From NCBI GenBank assembly GCA_017936985.1, contig JAGBEM010000128.1, positions 1 through 14,162 of the forward strand: 14,162 bases of DNA, in the 5' to 3' direction. Shown in pieces: positions 5,611-12,760 of the stretch; positions within the stretch are counted from its first letter, which is position 1, and each line of letters opens with the position of its first letter. The stretch is from Oscillospiraceae bacterium. GTDB taxonomy: Bacteria; Bacillota_A; Clostridia; Oscillospirales; Oscillospiraceae. The notes under the pieces are model-generated. The model had not been told where the DNA came from and made no database searches. It was given only the letters and a program-made list of their open reading frames with translations. Position numbers and translations under genes: made by a program.

Positions 5611-7734
5611 TCACTTATATTGATCCACCGAGCTTACTACCTGCTTTACCGCAGAACCCGGCACATAGCCATCTTCCGTGATAGTCAGCGTTACGCTGTA
5701 ATCGCTGCAGGTGTAGTTTTCTTCCACACGCATCTGGCGATACAGCTTATAGTTGACCTCATAGAAGCGCTGATTGCCCTCGCCGGTGATCAACTGATTG
5801 AACAGCTTCTCGCTGGTGGGCCAGAATGCGATGGTCGGATCGATGAAATCGTACAGTTCCGTTGTGGCACCGATATTGGCATGGTGTGCCACCTGGACCA
5901 TATCGCTCTTCAGATACTCGCCGTAGCGGTCAGATATGATATCGGAAGCCTTGTCACAGGCATCGCCAAGGAAAAGTGCTGTAGTATTGTTGGCAGTGAT
6001 CTTGAACACAGAAGAAGCGTCATTGAAGTAACGCAGGGTTCTGGGATACATATCCTCCACCGTGTACAGCACTTCGACTTCCACACCGTACAATTCCATT
6101 TTCATACCGGTATGCAAGGAAGTCGCCTTCACAGTAACCGAACCGGGATTCTTGGAGTTATAGCCAACAGACTCCGGCACCACGCACTCATAGTAATTCT
6201 CTATGGTCACCTTCTGTCCATAGCTCTCGCAGAACTTCTGATATACTGCAATGTGATCCGCGTGAGAATGGGTAATAAACCAGCCGCGGATAATGATCTG
6301 GCCATCCTCCCGCTTATTCAGCTGATTCAGCAAATTCCAGATCCGCACATGGTCCTTGTTGGCAGTGGAAGAACTGGAGTTCGTGGAACTACCGCTGTCA
6401 ATCAGCAGGAAAGAACCATCCTCCAGGGTAATCACATAACCCATACCGCCGGAATTTGTGTTAAAATCAAGCTGCAGCTGGGTGATCTGTACATCTGTGA
6501 CCTTCTTGTAGCTTTCTCCACCGGCACCGGGGTAGGTAACCTTGCTCAGGTTGCCGACGATCAGACGGGTCTCATCCGTTGCATGGGCGTAGTACACATG
6601 GATCACAGTTTTGTCATTCATGTAGGTGTTGGAGATCAGCACGCCGGACACCTCATTGGACATATGTACCTTGTAGCCATTGGCCTCCAGCTTGCTGCAG
6701 TAGGCACGGTACTGCTCCTCATTGGTGTTGGTGATGTAATACTGCAGTTCGTCACCAAAACACTCGGAAGTGCCTCTGACGATACCGCCGTCATAGGCAG
6801 GAAATGCGCTGATCCATTTGGCATTGCTTCTGGTGCTTGCCTCACCCAGACAAAGCGTCATATCCGCCTTGTTGTCGTTGATCAGCTCTACAAAATATTC
6901 GCATGCCATCACGTTGGCAGCGGTACTGTGGCCTGCCACGACGATAGAACCGTCCGCATAGCCTACGCCGTACTGGGTGTATCCCACCTGAGAGATCACT
7001 TTTTTATAGGCAGAACGGTTGGTCTTGCCCACAAGGATCTCCGGACCGGATTCCGGCTGATCATCACTCTTGACCGTGACCTTCCCACCGGTCAGCTTTT
7101 CCAAGGCTGCCTGGATATCCAGAGCAAGCTGCACCTCATAATCAATGCCGCCGTTCTCATAGCTGACCTCCGGCTCTGTGGGTTTGCCATTATTATCGTC
7201 CAGGTTCTCGCTGTAAACGATACTGAAATTGCAGATACTGGCTGCAGCCAGCTTCACAGGGGTATAGGTCTTCACCACATCCAGTGTTTCATCCATCAGA
7301 ATGTACTTTTCACCGGACTTTTCCTGTACATAGTTCTTGATAAACCACTGCACAGCATCCGCACTGATGGCATCGCTTGTACCAGCCAGTACCAGCTTGC
7401 TGCCGCTGAACTTCACAGCAAAACCGTTTTCACCAACAGCTTCCAGCGCCTTGGTGCTTTCTGTTCTGTTGGTCTTGCCGATCAGGATTTCTTTGGACTT
7501 ATCACTGGCTGCTACTTCTTCATCGGTTTTCACCGTTGGGGTAACACCGGTATGATTAGTAATATAGTTTACCAGCACTCGGCTTTGCTGCTTCTCCTCC
7601 GCACCGGCATCCTTGGAAAGGATGATGGTATAATCAGAGATTTTCTCACCGGGTATATTTGCATCTCCATTACATGCAGTAAAGCAAGGCAGCACGATCA
7701 CAAGACACAGTAAAACAAGCAGAAATTTCTTCAT
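5611..7734 (-). CDS. Surface lipoprotein with duplicated N-terminal module and ComEC-like metallo-beta-lactamase fold
   Basis: A 707-residue predicted lipoprotein: lysines at 2-3, a hydrophobic stretch, and FTAC with the lipidated cysteine at 21. Two related modules follow (about 33-137 and 168-284). Each carries EIL-I/V-GKTNR (82-90 and 232-240, exactly 150 residues apart) and, further on, a hydrophobic strand ending in AG (VLAG, VVAG). They recall the small alpha/beta domain found ahead of glycoside hydrolase catalytic domains, but that is a guess. The C-terminal part (about 420-640) is a metallo-hydrolase domain: LIDSG, THSHADH with His489, His491, Asp493 and His494, then GDACD with Asp591, and VAHHA with His617. 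The last motif resembles the KVxHHGS motif of ComEC/Rec2 hydrolase domains. ATG 7734 has GGAAAGGAG upstream and follows the NPCBM gene by 21 bases, so they are co-transcribed. Substrate unknown; it should act outside the membrane. Confidence 0.85.
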   Translation of the reverse strand: MKKFLLVLLCLVIVLPCFTACNGDANIPGEKISDYTIILSKDAGAEEKQQSRVLVNYITNHTGVTPTVKTDEEVAASDKSKEILIGKTNRTESTKALEAVGENGFAVKFSGSKLVLAGTSDAISADAVQWFIKNYVQEKSGEKYILMDETLDVVKTYTPVKLAAASICNFSIVYSENLDDNNGKPTEPEVSYENGGIDYEVQLALDIQAALEKLTGGKVTVKSDDQPESGPEILVGKTNRSAYKKVISQVGYTQYGVGYADGSIVVAGHSTAANVMACEYFVELINDNKADMTLCLGEASTRSNAKWISAFPAYDGGIVRGTSECFGDELQYYITNTNEEQYRAYCSKLEANGYKVHMSNEVSGVLISNTYMNDKTVIHVYYAHATDETRLIVGNLSKVTYPGAGGESYKKVTDVQITQLQLDFNTNSGGMGYVITLEDGSFLLIDSGSSTNSSSSTANKDHVRIWNLLNQLNKREDGQIIIRGWFITHSHADHIAVYQKFCESYGQKVTIENYYECVVPESVGYNSKNPGSVTVKATSLHTGMKMELYGVEVEVLYTVEDMYPRTLRYFNDASSVFKITANNTTALFLGDACDKASDIISDRYGEYLKSDMVQVAHHANIGATTELYDFIDPTIAFWPTSEKLFNQLITGEGNQRFYEVNYKLYRQMRVEENYTCSDYSVTLTITEDGYVPGSAVKQVVSSVDQYK

Positions 7735-7755
7735 AATCTTACTCCTTTCCTGAAA

Positions 7756-9363
7756 TCAGCTTTTCTTCTTCCGCTTAACGACCAGCACAACGCCCACAGC
7801 AAGCACCACCAGAACCACCGCTGCTACGCCGATCACGATACCCAAAGTGCCGTCACTGTCCTCTTTCTCAATCGGCTTAAACAGGTCTACGGTAGGAATG
7901 TTGGCAGGATCCTCTGTAGCGTATTCCTCGTAAGGATCATATTCCTTATGGGAGGTTTTCTCCGCATTGGCATCTGCTTTAAAAATGCACGGATTGAGCC
8001 ATGCACTGGCACTGGAACTATTGGAGGTTGTGGATGTAATTACTACCAACCGAAGGGTCTTGACACCGGTAATGTCCACATTGAACTCGCCGATGCTGGC
8101 CAGCACGATCTCCTCAGAGTTTGCAACATGCTTAAACTTTCCGTCACCGTAATCCGCAAACACCTGGAAGTATACACCTGCAGATGCCGTATTGGTCAGA
8201 CCAACGCAGGAATAGAAGGTGTCGCACTGGTATTCTCCATTCGGATCTGTATAAACAGACACATCCAGATCAATGTAGGTCTGCTCCTGTTTTGCCTTGG
8301 GATGGGTACCAAAGCCCTTATCAAAGGAGATATTGCCACCAACCAGGAAATTCTTGGCAGACTTTTTGAACGGGCCATTAATGGTGGCGCCGTATTCATT
8401 CATTGTGGTGGAATCCGTATAGTAGTAGTAATCACCGCCGGGCACACCATCTGTCCTTGCGATCTTCTCCTCAGGGATCAGATCCATCACGCTGTAAACG
8501 GTATTCACGCCAGCCTTCCAGGGACCAAATGGCTTTGTGAAAGGATTATCCTTGCTCCACAGCAGAATCTCATAGTTATCGGTAGCCTCGTAAGTCTGCA
8601 TCTCACCCGGCTGCTTGTTGGTGGGTGTAGCCGGCTTTGTGGCAGCAGTATCTGCCTTGAAAATGCAGGGAGACAACCATGCGCAGGCAGAGCTGTCATT
8701 GGACATAGTTGCGGTGATAACTACCAACCGCAGCGTCTTTACGCCGGCAATATCCACATTGAATTCACCGCGCTTCTTCTGAGTGATCACAGAAGAGTTA
8801 GCAATGTGCTTGTATTTTCCGTCGCCGTAGTCGGCAAACACCTGGAAATACACACCGGGAGAAGCCGTATTGGTCAGCGCAACACAGGCATAGAAGGTGT
8901 CACACTGATACTCACCGCTGGCATCGGTGTATTTAGATACATCAATATTGATATAAACCTCTGCCTGATTTTTCTTGGGATGGGTACCGAAGCCCTCTTC
9001 AAAGGTAACGCCGTTACCCAAAGCAAAGCCCTGGCCGGAGTTTTTGTAAGGGCCATTGATCGCCACGCCGAACTGGTTGTTGGTGGTGGAATCCTTATAG
9101 TAGTTGTAGTCACCACTGGAGAAGCCCTGTGTTTTCACGATCTGATCTGCCGGAATCACATTCAGAAGGCTGTATACCTTATTCGTACCGGCTTTCCAGG
9201 CGCCATAAGGCTTTTGCTCCGGATTTGTGCTGCTGGCTACGATTTCTTCATAGTTTGCAGTCGGCTCGTACTTCTTGGCCTGCGCTTCATCTGCCGCTAC
9301 CGGAACAGCAAGCGCAAGCACCAGCGCCAAAAAGAACGATAAAACCCTAATTGTCTGCTTCAT
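7756..9363 (-). CDS. Membrane-anchored surface protein with two tandem NPCBM-like modules
   Basis: A 535-residue secreted protein. The chosen start, ATG at 9363, has AAGGAG 8 bases upstream; the in-frame ATG at 9408 lies at the predicted transcription start and is rejected. A signal peptide (cleavage near residue 24, VPVAA) is followed by two 207-residue repeats, residues 32-238 and 258-464. Both contain GFGTHPK, GEYQCDTFY, LTNTAS, GVYFQVFADYGDGK, GEFNV and GVKTLRLVVIT. This order matches the NPCBM carbohydrate-binding family, whose hallmark is a kG(L/I/F)GTH motif followed by strands reading xVxFxVxxDG. After a charged linker comes one hydrophobic helix (about 508-529) and the tail KRKKKS, a stop-transfer anchor without an LPXTG sorting motif. 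No catalytic domain is seen, so it is likely a glycan-binding surface protein. The NPCBM assignment is from motifs; the ligand is unknown. Confidence 0.87.
   Translation of the reverse strand: MKQTIRVLSFFLALVLALAVPVAADEAQAKKYEPTANYEEIVASSTNPEQKPYGAWKAGTNKVYSLLNVIPADQIVKTQGFSSGDYNYYKDSTTNNQFGVAINGPYKNSGQGFALGNGVTFEEGFGTHPKKNQAEVYINIDVSKYTDASGEYQCDTFYACVALTNTASPGVYFQVFADYGDGKYKHIANSSVITQKKRGEFNVDIAGVKTLRLVVITATMSNDSSACAWLSPCIFKADTAATKPATPTNKQPGEMQTYEATDNYEILLWSKDNPFTKPFGPWKAGVNTVYSVMDLIPEEKIARTDGVPGGDYYYYTDSTTMNEYGATINGPFKKSAKNFLVGGNISFDKGFGTHPKAKQEQTYIDLDVSVYTDPNGEYQCDTFYSCVGLTNTASAGVYFQVFADYGDGKFKHVANSEEIVLASIGEFNVDITGVKTLRLVVITSTTSNSSSASAWLNPCIFKADANAEKTSHKEYDPYEEYATEDPANIPTVDLFKPIEKEDSDGTLGIVIGVAAVVLVVLAVGVVLVVKRKKKS
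7972..8592 (-). repeat. Second (C-terminal) copy of the 621-bp NPCBM-module repeat
   Basis: Encodes residues 258-464, from YEATDNYE to CIFKAD. It is the same length as the copy at 8650-9270 and aligns to it without gaps. Identity is about 60-65% of residues by hand count, concentrated in the last half. Nearly identical DNA persists locally, for example cttgggatgggtacc in both copies. Confidence 0.9.
8650..9270 (-). repeat. First (N-terminal) copy of the 621-bp NPCBM-module repeat
   Basis: Encodes residues 32-238, from YEPTANYE to CIFKAD, separated from the second copy by a 19-residue linker rich in Thr, Pro and Gln. The equal length and shared ends show an in-frame duplication of a complete module, later diverged mainly in its first half. 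Confidence 0.9.
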
Positions 9364-9420
9364 GGTGTTTTCTCCTTCATGATAGAATTCGCAGGAATAA
9401 CGCTCCATTGTTACTATTAC

Positions 9421-9449
9421 ACTTTACGATAGGGCCAAACACTTGTCAA
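9421..9449 (-). promoter_or_regulatory. Sigma-A promoter of the NPCBM / metallo-hydrolase unit
   Basis: Read leftward: TTGACA (9449-9444), a 17-base spacer, then TAAAGT (9426-9421), four of six matches to the -10 consensus. Transcription would begin near 9414, about 50 bases before ATG 9363. It sits in the 121-base gap after the FAD oxidoreductase gene, the only sizeable gap in the leftward cluster, so the two surface-protein genes can be expressed separately. I see no clear terminator in the gap, so readthrough from the upstream operon also remains possible. Confidence 0.75.
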
Positions 9450-9484
9450 TCCAATCACGAAATTTGACCAAAGGTTCACCATCC

Positions 9485-11281
9485 TTAGATAAAGTCCGCC
9501 GCAAACAATCGAACCTCTTCCGCGCCATTGGTCGCAAGCCACTGAATACGAATTTCCTTGGCGGAAATATTCAGTGGAATGGTGACATGGGATAGGTAGT
9601 TGTTCTCAACCCGGCAGACCTCTGCTCCATCAGCATAGATCACGAAGTCCTTGACGATGGTATTTGCCACCCGGACGGGCACAAAGTCCTTGCCGGTATG
9701 CAGCTTCATGGCAAAGACACGCATCTTCATATTGTCAGATACACTGCGGCGGGAATAATCCGGGTCAAAACGCAGGCGAAGAGAACCGATTTGCTCTGCT
9801 TCGTCGAAGGTAAAGCTCAAGCTCCCGCCCACCTGCTGAACAATGCCGTTTTCTCCGGCGATTTTACGGGGACGCTCAATGCCATTGAATAGAACCTCAC
9901 GCTCTGCATCGGAAATATTCAGCTTGGCACGGAGGGTCTGCTGGCTGACCGTACGGGCAATATGGGGCAGGAATACACCATCTTCCAACAGGGCGCTTTG
10001 CAGTTCCTTCAGGTGGTCGGTATAGACACCTCTGGGGCTGCAGCCGTACTGCAGGGCAATAGCCGCGCCGGTACCGCAGGCCTGTCCCAGCAGCGCACAG
10101 GTCGCCATGACGCGGCAGGACGAAAGTGCCGCGTGGGTCACGCTGATGTTTCTGCCTGCGAACATCAAATTCTCGATATTCTTTGAATACAACGCCCGGT
10201 AAGGAATACCGTAGGGCTCTTTCAAAGGAATCATATAGGAGGGTGCATTGCTGTACGGATTCTTCTCCATACCGTAGGGGTTATGGTCATCCAACGGCCA
10301 GCCGCCGTAGGCAACTTCGTCCTCAAAATGACCGCCGGCAATGACATCATGTTCCGTGACGATCACATCACCAATGTACCGACGGGACTCCCGCTTGCCG
10401 GGCAGGAAGCCAACCCACTCCAGATCCCAGTTTTCTTTGCCGTGGTCGCCGTGGTTTTTGATGTGATCCCACACGCCGTAAATATTGGCAAGCAATCTGT
10501 CACGGAGTCGATCGGCATCGTGGATGGTATCCATATTGCCGCCCAGCTCCACCCACCATAGGTTACATTTGCTGGTGCCTACATTGTGATCACGGGTCTG
10601 GTCGCCCATAGCCTTGATCGCATTGCCGGAGAAGGACTCGTCGGTAGGATAGTAAGACGCAAAGGCAGGCGGTGTGAACTTCACCGGATGATCGGTTTCC
10701 CGGGCAGCAAGAATAATGGACATACCCATGGTACAGCTGTCCTCGGTTTCCTGCGCCATGGTTTCACCGAATTCATCCTTGGATTCCCGGCCATGACGAT
10801 ACTCCGCGCCAGTCAGAGGCGCCAGAATACTGTCGCCGGAGCAATCCATAAAAATGTCCGCTTCCACTGTGAACCATGTGTAAGTAGTGCTCTGCCACGC
10901 GGTGACCGATTGGATTTTTGTGCCGTTCATCTTTGCATCGGAGCAAGAGCAGTTCAGAAGGATTTGGATATTGGGATTATCACGAAGCATACCGTAAAGA
11001 GTCGCATCAAAAAGAGAATGTACTAAGGTCGGATTGCCGTGGATATTCCGCTCCTCCAGCTCGCTGATCAAACCGGACTCCCGGTTAAAAATACCCTGCG
11101 CCCCCCGGACCCACATCCGGATCTCGGAAGAGGCATTGCCGCCCAGCATAGGACGATCTTGAATTAAGATGACCTTTGTACCACGGCGCGCCGCTGCCAG
11201 CGCAGCAAAAGAGCCTGCCAGACCACCACCGATGACGCACAACTGGGTGCTTAGTTTTTCGTGTCGCAAATTGGAATTCAT
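9485..11281 (-). CDS. FAD-dependent oxidoreductase (FAD_oxidored, PF12831-like)
   Basis: A 598-residue flavoprotein with no signal peptide, so cytoplasmic. The N-terminal Rossmann motif is CVIGGGLAG (GxGxxG, Gly18-Gly23), with VILIQDRPMLGGNASSEIR after it; this GGNASSEIR stretch is typical of the FAD_oxidored family. A second FAD-contacting segment lies near residue 370: LMFAGRNISVTHAALSSCR, then GQACGTGAA. The last roughly 110 residues look like a beta-sandwich (SLSFTFDEAEQIGSLRLRFD, YLSHVTIPLNI). Members occur in sugar and glycan catabolic clusters, but few have known substrates. Its ATG overlaps the TGA of the hydrolase gene upstream (ATGA, 11278-11281), implying translational coupling. 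Here it could oxidise a sugar or sugar-acid intermediate; that is inferred from neighbours only. Confidence 0.87.
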   Translation of the reverse strand: MNSNLRHEKLSTQLCVIGGGLAGSFAALAAARRGTKVILIQDRPMLGGNASSEIRMWVRGAQGIFNRESGLISELEERNIHGNPTLVHSLFDATLYGMLRDNPNIQILLNCSCSDAKMNGTKIQSVTAWQSTTYTWFTVEADIFMDCSGDSILAPLTGAEYRHGRESKDEFGETMAQETEDSCTMGMSIILAARETDHPVKFTPPAFASYYPTDESFSGNAIKAMGDQTRDHNVGTSKCNLWWVELGGNMDTIHDADRLRDRLLANIYGVWDHIKNHGDHGKENWDLEWVGFLPGKRESRRYIGDVIVTEHDVIAGGHFEDEVAYGGWPLDDHNPYGMEKNPYSNAPSYMIPLKEPYGIPYRALYSKNIENLMFAGRNISVTHAALSSCRVMATCALLGQACGTGAAIALQYGCSPRGVYTDHLKELQSALLEDGVFLPHIARTVSQQTLRAKLNISDAEREVLFNGIERPRKIAGENGIVQQVGGSLSFTFDEAEQIGSLRLRFDPDYSRRSVSDNMKMRVFAMKLHTGKDFVPVRVANTIVKDFVIYADGAEVCRVENNYLSHVTIPLNISAKEIRIQWLATNGAEEVRLFAADFI

Positions 11282-11970
11282 ATTGTATCCTCCTTGAAAG
11301 CAATTTCCCGGTAGATTTCGGGAACAATCTTATTGTCGAAAGCAAAACAATTGGGGTCGATCGTATCAAACAATCCCACATGAAAAGGTACGGCATATTT
11401 TGCTCCGGTGCGCTTTGCGAAGATGGCAGCGTCGGTAGCATTCATATTGTTGCCAAGGCCGTTGATGGGTAGAAATACCGCCTTCAACGGCAGTTCCGGC
11501 AGACTGGCAAATACCGATTCATTGTAAAGGGTGTCACCTGTAATGTAATAATTCTTCTCTTCTGCGCTGATGATCACGCCGATGGCACAAGGATCAGAAT
11601 GTTCCGCCTTGACTGCGGTAAACCGAACAGTGTCTTCTGTCCACACCGTTCCGCAGTTAAACAGCACATAATTGCTGCCGCCACCGAACTTCCTGACTTC
11701 CTGCCAACCGCCGTTTGGTACAAGCACCAGGCAGCTTGCCTCCTCCGTCAGATAGTGTTTCAGCGTTTCCTTGTCCAGATGATCCAAATGATTGTGGGTG
11801 ATCACGATCACATCTGGCTTTATCTGCAGAAAGCGCTCCTCCACAGGAACTCTGCGGTAATTCTGCGGCTCAAAATTCTTGACATTGTCCGACAGATACG
11901 GATCAATCAAAATGATTTTGCCACCGGTTTCCATCAGCAGTCCTGCTTGTCCAAGCCAAGTAATTTTCAT
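11278..11970 (-). CDS. UlaG-type metallo-beta-lactamase-fold hydrolase, candidate sugar lactonase
   Basis: A 230-residue cytoplasmic metallo-hydrolase. It starts MKITWLGQAG, the usual first strand of the UlaG/YtnP branch. The metal ligands are visible: THNHLDH with His59, His61, Asp63 and His64, then His124 (AEHSDP), Asp146 (ITGDT) and His197 (PFHVG). UlaG hydrolyses L-ascorbate-6-phosphate lactone, and relatives open other lactones or phosphoesters. Placed between a dehydrogenase and an acid-sugar dehydratase, opening of a sugar lactone is the most economical role, but nothing in the sequence fixes the substrate. AGAGGT, overlapping the end of the upstream gene, serves as ribosome binding site; one base separates the two genes. 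Confidence 0.85.
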   Translation of the reverse strand: MKITWLGQAGLLMETGGKIILIDPYLSDNVKNFEPQNYRRVPVEERFLQIKPDVIVITHNHLDHLDKETLKHYLTEEASCLVLVPNGGWQEVRKFGGGSNYVLFNCGTVWTEDTVRFTAVKAEHSDPCAIGVIISAEEKNYYITGDTLYNESVFASLPELPLKAVFLPINGLGNNMNATDAAIFAKRTGAKYAVPFHVGLFDTIDPNCFAFDNKIVPEIYREIAFKEDTI

Positions 11971-11971
11971 A

Positions 11972-12751
11972 TCATACCTCTGGGATCATGGGATACAGCT
12001 GAATATTATTGCCCCCGTCCACCACCAGTTCTGCGCCAGTGGTGTTCCGGGCGAAGGCAGCGAAATAATAGACCGCATCGGCAATATCTGCACCCACCGC
12101 CACATCTCCGATGGGCGTATACCGGGACGGAACCTTTGCGTAAAAGTCCGGATTTTTGTCCCATCTGTCAGTTTTGATCATGCCGGGCAATACCGCGTTG
12201 ACCCGGATATTGTATTTTCCCAGATCCAGCGCCAGCGCCCGCATCATGCCCAGCTGACCACCTTTGGAGGCAATATATGCCACCCGGTCAGGAATCGCTC
12301 TGTATGCGGTGTTGGAGTTTACGCACACGATATTGCCGCCACCGTGTTCCTTCATTCTTTTGGCAGCATGTTCTGCCATGCAGTAATTCCAAACCACATT
12401 GGTGTTGATGACCTTCATAAAATCCGTCAGTGGATTTTCAAAAACCTTCATTCCCAGTCCTTGATCGGCAGCATTCAGCACCAGGGTTTCCACAAAAACG
12501 CCTTGCGCATCCAGATCCGCAAACATCTGCCCAACCGCCGCCTCGTCAACGGTTCTTTCATCCACCAGAGAACAGATGGCGTAACCCCGGATCTTCACAT
12601 TTGGGAACTGCGCTTCATATTTGCTCTGTGCGGCATTTACCTTCTGCGGATCTCTGCCGGTGAAGATCACATCATAGCCTTCCGATGCAAATTTATGAAC
12701 GATGTCCACACCTGTATTGATGCAGGCACCGGTGATCAGTACAGTCTTCAT
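11972..12751 (-). CDS. Short-chain dehydrogenase/reductase (SDR)
   Basis: A 259-residue classical SDR. The cofactor motif is TGACINTG (residues 7-14); the family consensus TGxxxGxG has glycine where this has Asn12. Also present are LNAA, catalytic Ser146, and Tyr159/Lys163 in YIASK. Near the C terminus, TGAELVVDGG is the usual final motif. The reaction would be NAD(P)-linked oxidation of a hydroxyl, here perhaps a sugar to its lactone or a sugar acid to a keto acid. I place the start at ATG 12751 rather than the in-frame GTG at 12757, because GAGGTG lies 5 bases before the ATG but runs into the GTG. Nine bases separate it from the dehydratase stop. Substrate and cofactor preference are not determined. 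Confidence 0.9.
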   Translation of the reverse strand: MKTVLITGACINTGVDIVHKFASEGYDVIFTGRDPQKVNAAQSKYEAQFPNVKIRGYAICSLVDERTVDEAAVGQMFADLDAQGVFVETLVLNAADQGLGMKVFENPLTDFMKVINTNVVWNYCMAEHAAKRMKEHGGGNIVCVNSNTAYRAIPDRVAYIASKGGQLGMMRALALDLGKYNIRVNAVLPGMIKTDRWDKNPDFYAKVPSRYTPIGDVAVGADIADAVYYFAAFARNTTGAELVVDGGNNIQLYPMIPEV

Positions 12752-12760
12752 ACGCACACC

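Noticed and set aside
5605..7713. A 702-codon open frame on the + strand, antisense to the lipoprotein metallo-hydrolase gene
   Set aside because: It mirrors the real gene almost end to end. The minus-strand protein has a lipoprotein signal, a ribosome binding site and catalytic motifs, whereas the plus-strand translation is a low-complexity Ile/His/Leu-rich product without recognisable motifs. It is a codon-bias shadow despite its length.
7948..9342. A 464-codon + strand frame opposite the NPCBM gene
   Set aside because: Its translation carries repeats only because the opposite strand encodes a duplicated domain. It has no sensible start context or motifs.
9364..9408. Upstream ATG at 9408 for the NPCBM protein
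   Set aside because: It lies within a few bases of the predicted transcription start, has no ribosome binding site and would put charged residues ahead of the signal peptide.
12752..12757. GTG start for the SDR
   Set aside because: The ribosome binding site GAGGTG runs into this codon; the ATG six bases later is correctly spaced.
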